NCBI RefSeq assembly: GCF_013343715.1 | Contig: NZ_JABUNR010000003.1 | Coordinates: 1-64,000, forward strand | Origin: Mesobacillus harenae | GTDB taxonomy: Bacteria > Bacillota > Bacilli > Bacillales > Cytobacillaceae | DNA: 64,000 bases | Reading direction: 5' to 3' | In this document: one piece after another, positions 47,550 to 57,363 of the stretch | How positions within the stretch are numbered: position 1 is the stretch's first letter | How the letters are laid out: each line of letters opens with the position of its first letter | The notes under the pieces: model-generated | The model's input: the letters and a program-made list of their open reading frames with translations, nothing else | Databases searched by the model: none | Told to the model about the DNA's origin: nothing | Program-made: the position numbers and the translations under genes

Positions 47550-48734
47550 ATGAAAAATAAAAGGTTTGAAACTGATGTAATACACCATGGCTATAGTTCT
47601 GAGGAGCATAAAGGAAGTTTAGCTCCCCCGTTATTTCAGACTTCTACCTTTACTTTTGAGTCTGCTGAACAAGGTGAGGCGAGGTTTGCCGGTACAGCAG
47701 ATGGGTATATTTATTCACGCTTAGGAAATCCAACTGTCCGAGTTCTCGAAGAGAGAATAGCGGTTCTGGAAAAAGGAGAAAAAGGATTAGCTTTTGGTTC
47801 AGGAATGGCGGCTGTTTCATCCGTTCTTTTTGCTTTAACGAAGTCGGGTGACCACATTCTTTGTTCGCAGGGTGTTTATGGCTGTACATTTGGTCTTCTT
47901 CAAATGATGGAGGAAAAATTCGGAATTTCACATGATTTTATACAAATGACTAGTAAAGAGGAAGTTTTGGATTCAATTCGTCCTGAAACAGCCTGTATTT
48001 ATATAGAAACACCTATTAATCCAACGATGAGATTAGTAGATTTAAAGATGATAGCAGAGGCAGGAAAAGAAAAGGGGATCCCGGTTATTGTCGATAATAC
48101 CTTTTGTTCTCCTTATTTGCAGAATCCGCTGGAATTCGGCTGCGATATTGTTGTCCATAGTGCGACAAAATATATTTGTGGGCATGGAGATGTCATTGCA
48201 GGCCTAGCAGTAGGGAAAAAAGAGGTAATGGATAAAGTTGCGAGCACAACCTTGAAAGACATCGGGGGAATTATTTCACCTTTTGATGCGTGGCTCCTGC
48301 TCAGGGGGCTGAAAACCCTTCCGGTCAGAATGGATCGTCATTGTGAAAATGCCGGGAAGCTTGCTGCCTATTTAAAAGAACATGAGCTGGTGGAGGAAGT
48401 ATTTTATCCGGGGGATGAACAGTCGCCGGATTTTCAGATTGCCACAAAGCAAATGCGTAAGCCAGGCGGACTGATATCATTTACGATTAAAGGCACGAAA
48501 CAAAAGTCTCAGCAATTTATGAATGGGTTGAAGTTAATAAAAATAGCTGTCAGTCTCGGTGATGCTGAAACACTTATTCAACATCCGGCTACAATGACAC
48601 ATGCAGTAGTGCCTGAAAAATCCAGATTAGAAATGGGGATTCCCGATAATTTGTTAAGGCTTTCGGTTGGACTAGAATCATGGGAAGATTTAAGAGATGA
48701 TCTTGAAATGGCTTTCACCCGCATCAATACATGA
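47550..48734 (+). CDS. megL: Methionine gamma-lyase (Cys/Met metabolism PLP enzyme)
   Basis: The 394-residue PLP enzyme is of the cystathionine gamma-synthase/lyase fold. The PLP lysine is in SATKYICGHGD (about 206) and the phosphate-binding GSGMAAV is present. The cysteine in YGCTFGLL (about 112) corresponds to the residue that distinguishes true methionine gamma-lyases from other family members, so production of methanethiol, ammonia and 2-oxobutyrate from methionine is the best reading. Cystathionine or homocysteine lyase activity remains an alternative. AATAGGAGGG precedes the ATG. It converges on a methionine sulfoxide reductase gene. Confidence 0.82.
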   Translation: MKNKRFETDVIHHGYSSEEHKGSLAPPLFQTSTFTFESAEQGEARFAGTADGYIYSRLGNPTVRVLEERIAVLEKGEKGLAFGSGMAAVSSVLFALTKSGDHILCSQGVYGCTFGLLQMMEEKFGISHDFIQMTSKEEVLDSIRPETACIYIETPINPTMRLVDLKMIAEAGKEKGIPVIVDNTFCSPYLQNPLEFGCDIVVHSATKYICGHGDVIAGLAVGKKEVMDKVASTTLKDIGGIISPFDAWLLLRGLKTLPVRMDRHCENAGKLAAYLKEHELVEEVFYPGDEQSPDFQIATKQMRKPGGLISFTIKGTKQKSQQFMNGLKLIKIAVSLGDAETLIQHPATMTHAVVPEKSRLEMGIPDNLLRLSVGLESWEDLRDDLEMAFTRINT

Positions 48735-48756
48735 CTCAAGAGGGTGGGAATAAAAA

Positions 48757-48806
48757 AGAAATGAGGCAAATGAGTGGATATCTCATTTGCCTCATTTAAA
48801 AAAGAT
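48757..48806. terminator. Bidirectional terminator between megL and the sulfoxide reductase gene
   Basis: AAATGAGGCAAATGAG and CTCATTTGCCTCATTT form a 16-base-pair stem with A and T flanks. Confidence 0.92.
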
Positions 48807-48818
48807 GACCTTTCAGTT

Positions 48819-49304
48819 CTAGCCTCTATACATGTCCATCAGTACTTGGACAAATTCTTCAAGGTATTTTTGATCTTCCTCATCAAAACGATTCTTTTCA
48901 GGAGAATCGATATCCAGCACGCCAATTAATTCTCCATCCTTAACCATAGGGATAACGATTTCAGATTGTGAAGCAGCGTCGCATGCAATATGTCCAGGAA
49001 ATAAATGGACATCCTCAACTCGAACAGTTTCTCTTGTTGCTGCAGCAGTTCCACAAACGCCTTTGCCTAAAGGAATACGTACACAAGCGGGAAGACCTTG
49101 AAACGGTCCTAAAACAAGCTGATCTTCATCCATTAAATAAAATCCAACCCAGTTAGTCCGGTCTAAGAACTGGTTAAGCAGAGAGGAAGCATTGCTGAGG
49201 TTTGCAATTTCATTATTTTCACCATCAAGGAGTGCTTTTAGCTGCTGAAGAAGCAAACGGTAGTTTTCCTGACGGGTTCCGCTGTACATTTCGACGTTAA
49301 ACAT
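48819..49304 (-). CDS. msrC: Free methionine-(R)-sulfoxide reductase (YtsP, GAF domain)
   Basis: The 161-residue single GAF-domain enzyme reduces free Met-R-sulfoxide. The three cysteines C74, C84 and C108 have the spacings 10 and 24 found in the E. coli enzyme, and the acidic pocket residues DIDSPEKN follow. It is cytosolic and takes electrons from thioredoxin. AAAGGGGGAAA precedes the ATG. It is divergent from refZ and convergent with megL. Confidence 0.88.
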   Translation of the reverse strand: MFNVEMYSGTRQENYRLLLQQLKALLDGENNEIANLSNASSLLNQFLDRTNWVGFYLMDEDQLVLGPFQGLPACVRIPLGKGVCGTAAATRETVRVEDVHLFPGHIACDAASQSEIVIPMVKDGELIGVLDIDSPEKNRFDEEDQKYLEEFVQVLMDMYRG

Positions 49305-49459
49305 TCTATTTCCCCCTTTTATTTTTAAATTTATAATTCATTCTATCAAATTAACCCGGAAAAGAGGAGAATTTGTCGTTATTTTTATAGAGGAGTTAAC
49401 AAGGTCTTTCGAGAATGAGTTAAAGAGTAAAAATAATGGACAGATAGGAGGGGACGCAG

Positions 49460-50107
49460 GTGGTAAAGGTACCAAGGGGCCCAACTAGAGATGTGATCGT
49501 TAAGGCGGCAATCTCTCTTTTTAACACTAAAGGATACGACGGGACCTCTATCCGCGATATAGCAGCCGAAGCTAAGGTTAATGCTGCTAATATTGCCTAC
49601 TATTTTCGGAACAAGCAAGGGCTGTTGGAGTATTGCCTTACATCTTTCTACGAGATATACATAGAGGAACTGGAAAAAGGCTATTCTTTGCTGGACAAGG
49701 GTGCTGAGTTCTGTCTTAAGAATATAGTTGAACGGCTTTTAAGGTATCAGTGTGAACATCCCCAGCTTACCCGCCTGATATTGAGAGAAATGTCAATCGA
49801 TTCTCAAATGGTCCGTGAAATTATGTCGACTTATCTAGTTAAAGAAAGATACTATTTCCGTAAAGTTCTTGAAAAAGGAATAGAAGCAAATGAGTTTCGT
49901 CGTCATTCAGTCCCATATTCAATTCTTCAAATTAAAGGTCTTCTATCCATGCCATTTTTAAATACTCAATATGTCTCTGAGGTCCTATATGTTTTTCCGC
50001 ATGAAAAGTACTTTGCCGACAAATACACCAGTGAAATTCACCGCTGGATTAACGCTGTTCTTTGCAAAGAACATAATGGGAACAGAGAGCATTTAATGCT
50101 GCTATAA
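49460..50107 (+). CDS. refZ: RefZ (YttP), TetR-family regulator of division
   Basis: The 215-residue protein has a TetR-type helix-turn-helix (about 12-55, with TSIRDIAAEAKVNAANIAYYF) and a helical C-terminal domain. Its place between ytsP and the hisJ-ezrA genes equals that of B. subtilis RefZ, which binds DNA near the chromosome origin region, affects FtsZ and helps to place the polar septum and capture the chromosome in sporulation. The GTG start has ATAGGAGGGG upstream. Control by Spo0A as in B. subtilis is possible but no perfect 0A box is seen. Confidence 0.75.
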   Translation: MVKVPRGPTRDVIVKAAISLFNTKGYDGTSIRDIAAEAKVNAANIAYYFRNKQGLLEYCLTSFYEIYIEELEKGYSLLDKGAEFCLKNIVERLLRYQCEHPQLTRLILREMSIDSQMVREIMSTYLVKERYYFRKVLEKGIEANEFRRHSVPYSILQIKGLLSMPFLNTQYVSEVLYVFPHEKYFADKYTSEIHRWINAVLCKEHNGNREHLMLL

Positions 50108-50111
50108 CAAT

Positions 50112-50141
50112 AGCAAAACCGGCAGAGGCCGGTTTTTTTGT
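50112..50141 (+). terminator. Terminator after refZ
   Basis: AACCGGC and GCCGGTT with a four-base loop, followed by seven T. The remaining 265 bases before hisJ show no gene I can support. Confidence 0.88.
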
Positions 50142-50405
50142 GTGTACTCATAATAGTACTAGTGCTTGATTATTAATTAAGGTGAATTATAGCTATAGTA
50201 TTCAGCCTTTTTTAAAGCTTTGTAAAAGGAAGTTATTGAACTATGATGATGGGAGAGGAAGGCATGTACTTTTTGAAATCTACGGTATTTCCTCGTGCAG
50301 CGCTAGTCGATGCTGCTTATTTATATCCTCTCGGGTAACAAGACCAAGGGAATCCCCCAGGTCCTTTAAAGTGAATCTAAGACCCATTAAGAAATAGGAC
50401 TATGC

Positions 50406-51200
50406 CTATCCCATAAGGATTTGCTCTAAACCTTGTCCGATCTCCTTCGCCTGATGTGCATCGGATCCATAAATCAAAGGTATCTTTAGCTTGCGGACTT
50501 CCTTAACAACCCAATCTGGCGGATAGGGTTCTTTACACAAAGGTTTTGCCGTTCCCGCTCCGTTATAATCGAGTTCGTATCCTTGTTCTTTTATTGTGTG
50601 TAAAATGTTTAGTACTGTAGGGTTGAAAACTACTGATGGTGGAAATTTTTTTTGGAACTTATGCACAAGGGTTATATGTCCGATCCGTTTTGGTTTATAT
50701 GGCCCAAGGTCTGAGTTGATTGAAAGTAAAAGCGTTTCGTAATATTTCGTGTAAACATTATTGACTGAGCCATATTTGCGAACCATTTCTCCGAAGACAG
50801 ACGGACTGTAATCCATACAGTGGTAAAAATCTGCCGATTTCAGGAAATGGACAGAGAGGATTGAATCATCCAGTCTAGGCCCGATCTCATTCAAGAAATC
50901 TCGAGTTTTATCCTCATACCCCTCTATAAAATCTATTTCTAGTCCCGCATGAATCTTAATCTGACCTTGATATTGCAGCTTAACCCTCGAAATCTCTGAG
51001 AGATAGTGTTCAAGATTATCCCAGCTCATTGCGCTGTCACGTGCAGGTGTTGGGTCAGTAAATCCATCTGGCAGAGGAGCATGTTCCGCAAAAGTAATCT
51101 CCTTAAACCCTTTTTTTATCGCCTGTTCTATGTATTGTTCAAAAGTATCTTTTGTGCCGTGAGGGCAAAAAGGAGAATGAATATGTCCATCTCTATCCAA
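50406..51200 (-). CDS. hisJ: Histidinol-phosphatase HisJ (PHP family)
   Basis: The 264-residue metal-dependent phosphatase makes histidinol from its phosphate in histidine synthesis. The PHP N-terminal metal motif reads [13 protein letters not shown], followed by [21 protein letters not shown] and the C-terminal YGSDAHQ with the last ligands. The start is a TTG with GAAGTGAG upstream; no ATG is in frame nearby. It is monocistronic and far from other his genes, as in B. subtilis. Confidence 0.9.
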   Translation of the reverse strand: MDRDGHIHSPFCPHGTKDTFEQYIEQAIKKGFKEITFAEHAPLPDGFTDPTPARDSAMSWDNLEHYLSEISRVKLQYQGQIKIHAGLEIDFIEGYEDKTRDFLNEIGPRLDDSILSVHFLKSADFYHCMDYSPSVFGEMVRKYGSVNNVYTKYYETLLLSINSDLGPYKPKRIGHITLVHKFQKKFPPSVVFNPTVLNILHTIKEQGYELDYNGAGTAKPLCKEPYPPDWVVKEVRKLKIPLIYGSDAHQAKEIGQGLEQILMG

Positions 51201-51412
51201 ATTTTCTCACTTCTTTCTAAGTTTTTTTTGCTCTAAAAATCAAATAGGAAGAAGAAATTCCCTATATTCCGTTAGTTTCCGATATTTTACTTAAAAAAAA
51301 AGAAAATAATAGTCAAAAAATGTCGTTTACATGGTATCATAAAAACATTGAAAATAACATTTTAAAAATAATAGAATCACTCCGAATTCTGTTCGAGACC
51401 TGGGGGATTATC

Positions 51413-53104
51413 ATGGAATACATAATCGGTGCAATAGCATTGCTCTTAGGCCTGTTTTTAGCGGGCTATTTTTTGAAAAAAAGATATTTTAAAGATGTGG
51501 ATCGTTTAGAGGCATGGAAAATCGATATTATGAATCGACCTGTTCTAGAGGAAATGTCAAAAGTGAAACAGCTGAATATGACGGGACAAACAGAGGAATT
51601 GTTTGATCGATGGCGTCAGGAATGGGACGAAATCGTTACAGTACAGGCTCCGGACGTAGAAGAGCTGTTGTTTGATGCAGAGGATTATATCGACAAATAC
51701 CGTTTCAACAAAGGCAAGGAAGTTTTGGCAGCAATAGAAGAAAAACTTAATGAAATTGAAGATAATATAAAAAACATTCTTAATGAACTTAATGAGCTAG
51801 TCGGAAGCGAAGAAAAAAACCGAATCGAAATAGCCGAACTTAAGGAACTCTATCGAGAAAGCAAAAAAAACCTTTTGGCCCATCGCTTGAACTTTGGAAC
51901 AGCGGAAAACACGCTTGAGGCACAATTGGACCTGGTAATGGAAAAGTTCAAGGCATTTGAATCTCATACAGAGAACGGAAACTACCTGGAAGCTCGGGAG
52001 GTTGTCTTAACAATACAGGCGGAGCTTGATTCAATTGCTTATAAAATGAACGTTATTCCTGAGCTCCTTTATGAATGCCATACAGGTATTCCTAACCAGC
52101 TTTCCATATTAAAAGATGGCTATAAGCAAATGATCGGTCAAAATTATGTGCTAAGCCATATCGAGCTTGAAATTGAAACAGAGCGAATTGAGGATTCATT
52201 GGCAGCTTATCTTGTCCAACTTGAAAACACAGAGGTTGATGATGTTAAGTTAGGCATCGAAGAAGTTAAGGAAAGCATAGATAACCTTTTAGATCTCCTT
52301 GAAAAAGAAGCTCATGCCATGCAATATGTTAAAAAACATAAAGATGGTGTAGAGGAGCTGCTGGAATCAGCAGCTGAAGAAAGCAGGCAGCTTAAGGAAG
52401 AAACGAAATTTGTTCAGCAGAGCTACCACCTTTCACAAAAAGAACTGACAGGCCTTGAGCAAGCAGAAAAGCGGCTTGATGAGTTATTAAGACAATATGA
52501 TGTTTTAGCAGCGAAGATCTCAGAAAACGATACAGCCCAGAGCGTTCTTGAGGCAGAAGTTGCTATGATAAAAGATGAGTTAGATGCTGTGTTAATAGAA
52601 CAAAAGAACTTCAAAGAAAAACTTAATGCTTTGCGAAAAGAGGAAATTGCAGCCCGGGAAAAAATTCATGAACTGACGAGAAAGGTTTCCGATTTAGGAC
52701 GATTGGTTTCAAAAAATAATATTCCAGGATTATCACAAGAGTATCGGTACTTGATGAGCGACGCGCGGGAAAGTATGCAAAGCGTAGTGAACGAACTTGA
52801 ACAAAAACCTCTTGATATCTCGGCGATTCAACAACATTTAGAGATTGCTGTAATGACGGTCGATAAGCTGACACGTTCCACAACAGATATCATTGAAAAT
52901 GTAATGCTTGCTGAAAAAGTAATCCAATACGGCAACCGTTATCGGAGCCGATACCCTTCTGTAGCTAAAGGTCTATCACAAGCAGAGGATGCTTTTAGAA
53001 GTTATGACTACCGGGAAGCGCTTGAACAAGCTGCAACATCTATTGAAGAAGTAGAGCCTGGAGCGTTAAAAAAAATCGAAACTATGTTATCAGAACAACA
53101 ATAA
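51413..53104 (+). CDS. ezrA: Septation ring regulator EzrA
   Basis: The 563-residue protein prevents extra FtsZ rings and helps shift wall synthesis between septum and side wall. One N-terminal transmembrane helix (EYIIGAIALLLGLFLAGYF, residues 2-20) leaves the N terminus outside. The rest is a long chain of spectrin-like coiled coils in the cytoplasm with a basic patch right after the helix. The length matches other EzrA. The ATG at 51413 follows CTGGGGGA; the open frame upstream has no site. It is monocistronic. Confidence 0.93.
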   Translation: MEYIIGAIALLLGLFLAGYFLKKRYFKDVDRLEAWKIDIMNRPVLEEMSKVKQLNMTGQTEELFDRWRQEWDEIVTVQAPDVEELLFDAEDYIDKYRFNKGKEVLAAIEEKLNEIEDNIKNILNELNELVGSEEKNRIEIAELKELYRESKKNLLAHRLNFGTAENTLEAQLDLVMEKFKAFESHTENGNYLEAREVVLTIQAELDSIAYKMNVIPELLYECHTGIPNQLSILKDGYKQMIGQNYVLSHIELEIETERIEDSLAAYLVQLENTEVDDVKLGIEEVKESIDNLLDLLEKEAHAMQYVKKHKDGVEELLESAAEESRQLKEETKFVQQSYHLSQKELTGLEQAEKRLDELLRQYDVLAAKISENDTAQSVLEAEVAMIKDELDAVLIEQKNFKEKLNALRKEEIAAREKIHELTRKVSDLGRLVSKNNIPGLSQEYRYLMSDARESMQSVVNELEQKPLDISAIQQHLEIAVMTVDKLTRSTTDIIENVMLAEKVIQYGNRYRSRYPSVAKGLSQAEDAFRSYDYREALEQAATSIEEVEPGALKKIETMLSEQQ

Positions 53105-53161
53105 GTTATACACAAAGACAGGCCGTTGGCACGACGTATACGATTACCCATAATTTCCTAA

Positions 53162-53204
53162 ACAAAAAGCCGTTGATTTCCATAGAAATCACGGCTTTTT
53201 TTCT
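53162..53204 (+). terminator. Terminator after ezrA
   Basis: AAAAGCCGTTGATTTC pairs with GAAATCACGGCTTTT apart from one mismatch, followed by T residues. Confidence 0.88.
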
Positions 53205-53367
53205 ATAACCATTGGTGTTTACTGCGAAAAGGCTATAGTACCTTTGATTTCCGCTGCCAATTGATATGTTAGTTACATCTTTAATAATATTATTTTTTTC
53301 TCTTTCTGAAATGAACCCGTTAAAATGTTTGCCTAGCTTTTTGATTTTTCTTAGATAATTGCTTTGC

Positions 53368-54684
53368 TTATCGGGAGTCTGTTTTCAACGATGCAAAGAC
53401 ATACCCGACTATAGCACCAGTGATGGCCGGAAATACCCAGCCAATTCCTTCTAGATAGAAGGGCAGGAAATGCATGGGACCGGTTATCATAGAAAACTCA
53501 ATCCCTGCTGCCTTCAACCCGTCTAAAATACTAATGAATCCTGTTGGAATTAGAGCTCCTTTATAAACCCAAGAGCTGCCCTTAAACAGATCATGAAAAA
53601 AAGATAAACTAATGAGTACAATTGCCAGTGGGTATAAAGCAACTAATACAGGAACGGAAATAGAAATGAGTTTTGTCAGTCCAAAATTGGCGACGATCAT
53701 GCTAAACACCGATAGAACGATGACGCTTGTTTTATAAGACAGTTTTGGAGACACTTTAGTTAAATACTTTGAAACGGACGAGATGAGCCCGACAGCAGTG
53801 GTCAAACAAGCAAATGAAATGGCAGCACCAAGTATAATAGTTCCGATTGGTCCAAAAAGATAGTTAGCTGAAGCCGATAAGATTGCCCCTCCGTTTGTCA
53901 GGGCGCCAACTGCCTTTATACTCGAAGCGCCAATATAGGCAAGGGATAAATATACGAGGCCTAATCCGACAGCAGCAATTACGCCAGCCATTAGACAAAT
54001 CCTTGCTACAGCTTGGCGGTCGGTGACTCCCCGTTCGTTAATGGCCGATATAACAACAATACCAAATACAAGAGCTGCAAGTGTATCCATTGTTAGATAA
54101 CCCTCAAGAAATCCAGCAAAAATAGGATTGTCTAAATAATTTCCCTTTGGATCCTGTGGCTCTCCCATCGGTGTGACGATTGCCTTTAAGATGAGCATGC
54201 CAATGATTGCAATTAAAATTGGAGTGAGGACTTTCCCTATTCGGTCAACAAGTTTGGCAGGATTCATTGATAGCCATGCAGTTAGGACGAAAAAGCCAAT
54301 CGTAAAAATGATGAGTGAAAGCCTTTGGGTTCCATTTTCATCTAAAAATGGTGGTAGTCCCATTTCATAAGCTACAGTCCCCGTTCGTGGAATACCAAAG
54401 AACGGACCGATTGCCATATATAAAATCAAAGTAAAGACAGCTCCAAATATAGGAGAGACTCGTTTGGCTAAAGTCTGCAAATCACCAGCCCTGCCAATGG
54501 CAATAATGCCGAGCAACGGAAGACCTACCCCAGTCACTAAAAAGCCAAGGTATGCTTTCCAGACATTTGTTCCTGCTTCCTGGCCTAAATAGGGTGGAAA
54601 GATCATATTCCCTGCTCCGAAAAATAGGGCGAAAAGTGTTAAGCCAATCGTAGCTGTTTCTAAATTAGTTAGACTGCGTTTCAT
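53368..54684 (-). CDS. braB: Branched-chain amino acid transporter BraB/BrnQ (LIVCS family)
   Basis: The 438-residue protein has about twelve membrane helices and the LIVCS signature, starting TIGLTLFALFFGAGNMIFPPYLG. It takes up leucine, isoleucine and valine with a cation. It lies between ezrA and nifZ exactly as braB does in B. subtilis. A TGGGGGATT site precedes the ATG. Control by CodY is known for braB in B. subtilis, but I could not see a clear CodY box. Confidence 0.9.
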   Translation of the reverse strand: MKRSLTNLETATIGLTLFALFFGAGNMIFPPYLGQEAGTNVWKAYLGFLVTGVGLPLLGIIAIGRAGDLQTLAKRVSPIFGAVFTLILYMAIGPFFGIPRTGTVAYEMGLPPFLDENGTQRLSLIIFTIGFFVLTAWLSMNPAKLVDRIGKVLTPILIAIIGMLILKAIVTPMGEPQDPKGNYLDNPIFAGFLEGYLTMDTLAALVFGIVVISAINERGVTDRQAVARICLMAGVIAAVGLGLVYLSLAYIGASSIKAVGALTNGGAILSASANYLFGPIGTIILGAAISFACLTTAVGLISSVSKYLTKVSPKLSYKTSVIVLSVFSMIVANFGLTKLISISVPVLVALYPLAIVLISLSFFHDLFKGSSWVYKGALIPTGFISILDGLKAAGIEFSMITGPMHFLPFYLEGIGWVFPAITGAIVGYVFASLKTDSR

Positions 54685-54926
54685 CTAAATCCCCCAATTA
54701 GAAATCTTCAAAAAGTACAAGATATAATAATAGCATATGTATTTATAAAATACCCGCTAGTTAAAAAAGTTGAAATTTTAAGATATCTCATGTAAGGAAT
54801 ACCTAACGAATTGATAAAAAAGCTACTGATTTTTTCATGGTAAAAAAAGTATAGGTTTTTCAAATTAACACTGTTATGGTAAGATTTACAGTTGGTAAAC
54901 CGGTTTTTAAAAGAGGGAGAAAATCC

Positions 54927-56069
54927 ATGATCTATTTTGATAATAGTGCTACTACCAAACCATATAGAGAAATATTAGATTCGTTTACAAAGGTTTCCTT
55001 AGATTACTTTGGAAACCCCTCTTCTCTGCACAACCTGGGGGTACAAGCGGAAAATTTATTAAGCAGGGCCAGAAACCAGACAGCAGAACTGCTAAATGTT
55101 AAGCCAGCTGAAATACTATTTACGTCCGGTGGAACAGAAAGCAATAATCTGGCCATTAAAGGAACTGCAATGAAATATAGAAGCAGAGGGAAACATATTA
55201 TTACGACAAATATTGAGCATGCCTCCGTCTATGCTGCAATGGAGCAGTTGGCAGAACTAGGATTTGAGATCAGCTACGTTAAAGTGAATTCTAAAGGAAT
55301 TATTGAACTTGAAAATCTGGAAAAGGCGATCAGACCTGATACCATTCTTGTTTCAGTCATCCATGTGAATAATGAAGTTGGCACGGTACAGCCGATTAAG
55401 GAAATAAGCAGGCTGCTGGAAGAACATCCCAAAGTAATGTTTCATGTAGATCATGTCCAAGGTGTGGCTAAGGTTCCTTTAGACCTTCACGATTGCAGGA
55501 TTGATTTCTGCAGTTTTTCTGGCCATAAGTTCCATGGGTTAAAAGGTACCGGAGCCTTATACATGCGTGAGGGTGTATCAATCTCTCCACTGTTGTCTGG
55601 AGGGAGTCAAGAGCTCAGGGTCAGAAGCGGGACGGAAAATGTAGCCGGGATGGTAGCAATGTCCAAAGCTCTAAGATTTTCTTTAGAAAAGCATCAACAG
55701 CAGCTGCCTAACATGTTAAAAATACACGATTATTTGCGAAAAGAGCTTTCAAACATTACAGGGGTAACCATTCATACTCCCAACGAGCAAATCGCACCGC
55801 ATATATTGAATTTCTCTGTAAAGGGATTTAAAGCAGAGGTCTTTGTTCATTTCTTGGAACAAAAAGGAATTTTTATTTCAACAACTAGTGCCTGTTCTTC
55901 TAAGAAAAAGGCAATAAGTAAAACGCTGCTCGCAATGGGTATACCAGACGAGGTAGCCGAAAGTGCGGTAAGGGTCAGTTTGTCTTATGAAAGTACGATG
56001 CAAGAAGCCGAAACTTTTATAGCTGCGGTTTCTATTGCAATAAAACAACTAGGAGAGGTAATGAAGTAA
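54927..56069 (+). CDS. nifZ: Cysteine desulfurase NifZ (IscS-like), partner of ThiI
   Basis: The 380-residue PLP enzyme takes sulfur from cysteine and hands it to ThiI. Motifs are MIYFDNSATTKP at the start, SGGTESNN, the PLP lysine in FSGHKFHGLKG (about 202), and the catalytic cysteine in TTSACSSKKK (about 323). AGAGGGAGAAA precedes the ATG at 54927, and the upstream open frame has no site. The stop codon is directly followed by the ATG of thiI, a tight pair as in B. subtilis, where NifZ serves s4U8 formation in tRNA. Confidence 0.93.
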   Translation: MIYFDNSATTKPYREILDSFTKVSLDYFGNPSSLHNLGVQAENLLSRARNQTAELLNVKPAEILFTSGGTESNNLAIKGTAMKYRSRGKHIITTNIEHASVYAAMEQLAELGFEISYVKVNSKGIIELENLEKAIRPDTILVSVIHVNNEVGTVQPIKEISRLLEEHPKVMFHVDHVQGVAKVPLDLHDCRIDFCSFSGHKFHGLKGTGALYMREGVSISPLLSGGSQELRVRSGTENVAGMVAMSKALRFSLEKHQQQLPNMLKIHDYLRKELSNITGVTIHTPNEQIAPHILNFSVKGFKAEVFVHFLEQKGIFISTTSACSSKKKAISKTLLAMGIPDEVAESAVRVSLSYESTMQEAETFIAAVSIAIKQLGEVMK

Positions 56070-57278
56070 ATGAATTATGATCGTATTTTAATTCGCTATG
56101 GAGAAATTTCTACCAAAGGAAGAAATAGAAGTAAATTTGTAGATAAACTTAGACTTAGCATTAAGCGGGTAATTGCTGATTTTCCTGCAGCTAAAATTGA
56201 GGCAGGCAGGGACAGAATGTATGTAATACTGAACGGTGAAAGTGCCGAAGATGTCATTGGCAGGCTGAGAAGCATTTTTGGTATTCAGTCCTTCAGTCCG
56301 GCAGTTAAGACAAAAAAGGATCTAGAAAGTATGAAAGCAGCAGCTCTTTCCCTTTTTAACAGACTTCATACCGAAGGCCAAACATTCAAGGTAACAGGGA
56401 AGAGAGCAGACAAGTCCTTTGAACTAGATACAAATGAAATTAATCATTTCTTTGGGGGATATTTATTGCAAAATGTTCCTAATTTAAAAGTTGATGTCAG
56501 AAATCCAGATATTAACTTGCAAATAGAAGTGAGAAAGGAAGCAGCCTATCTTTCAGCAGAGAATATTCGCGGTGCAGGAGGACTTCCGGTTGGTTCAAGC
56601 GGGAAAGCGATGCTCATGCTCTCCGGAGGAATTGACAGTCCTGTAGCTGGGTATCTGTCGATGAAAAGAGGGCTTGAGGTTGAGGCAGTCCATTTCCACA
56701 GCCCGCCTTTCACAAGCGAACGGGCAAAGCAAAAAGTAATCGATCTTTCCGAAAAGCTGGCATTTGTAGGTGGCTTTATGGCCTTGCATATTGTTCCCTT
56801 CACAGAGATACAACAAACGATTCATAAGCAGGTTCCTGAAAACTATACGATGACCACAACTAGGAGGATCATGCTGAGAATAACCGATGAGCTTAGGCGC
56901 AGACATGAAGGTCTGGCCATCATAACAGGCGAAAGCCTTGGCCAGGTTGCAAGCCAGACACTTGAAAGCATGTATACAATTAACGAAGTAACTAATACTC
57001 CGATTTTAAGGCCCTTAATTACGATGGATAAAACGGATATAATTGATCTAGCACTTCAGATTGAAACACATGAAATTTCAATTCGTCCTTATGAAGACTG
57101 CTGTACGGTGTTTGTGCCCGCATCTCCAAAAACCAAACCACGCCGTGAGAAAGTCCAGTATTATGAAAGCTTCACTGACTTTGAGCCATTGATTGAAAAA
57201 GCAGTCAATGAAACGGAGCTGCTTATTATAAAACCGGGAATGTCAAAAGAAAGCATTGAAGGAACTGATTTATTCTAA
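56070..57278 (+). CDS. thiI: tRNA 4-thiouridine synthase ThiI
   Basis: The 402-residue enzyme makes 4-thiouridine at position 8 of tRNA. A ferredoxin-like and THUMP region (about 1-165) binds tRNA, and the PP-loop MLMLSGGIDSPVAGYL (about 181-196) activates the uridine. The protein lacks the C-terminal rhodanese domain of E. coli ThiI, as is usual in Bacillus, so the sulfur comes by another cysteine, probably that in DCCTVF. The ribosome site AGGAGAGG lies inside the end of nifZ. Confidence 0.93.
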   Translation: MNYDRILIRYGEISTKGRNRSKFVDKLRLSIKRVIADFPAAKIEAGRDRMYVILNGESAEDVIGRLRSIFGIQSFSPAVKTKKDLESMKAAALSLFNRLHTEGQTFKVTGKRADKSFELDTNEINHFFGGYLLQNVPNLKVDVRNPDINLQIEVRKEAAYLSAENIRGAGGLPVGSSGKAMLMLSGGIDSPVAGYLSMKRGLEVEAVHFHSPPFTSERAKQKVIDLSEKLAFVGGFMALHIVPFTEIQQTIHKQVPENYTMTTTRRIMLRITDELRRRHEGLAIITGESLGQVASQTLESMYTINEVTNTPILRPLITMDKTDIIDLALQIETHEISIRPYEDCCTVFVPASPKTKPRREKVQYYESFTDFEPLIEKAVNETELLIIKPGMSKESIEGTDLF

Positions 57279-57310
57279 CTTTTTTGTGAACAATTACCAA
57301 CAATCCTTTT

Positions 57311-57340
57311 GTATGAAGCCATGTGATATTACACAATCTA
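57311..57340 (+). promoter_or_regulatory. Probable SigG promoter of the SASP gene
   Basis: GTATG and CAATCTA are separated by 18 bases, resembling the forespore SigG pattern with two mismatches in the -10. The position 24 bases before the start codon is right for a SASP gene. Confidence 0.55.
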
Positions 57341-57363
57341 TACTCACAAGGAGGTGATATCAC

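Noticed and set aside
49368..49380. Spo0A box upstream of refZ (TTTGTCGTT)
   Set aside because: Two mismatches to the 0A consensus in an AT-rich region; not enough to call.
50182..50397. 71-codon frame between refZ and hisJ, and a 35-codon frame on the other strand (50280-50387)
   Set aside because: Neither has a ribosome site or recognisable protein, and they overlap each other; the plus-strand one is cysteine- and serine-rich in an implausible way.
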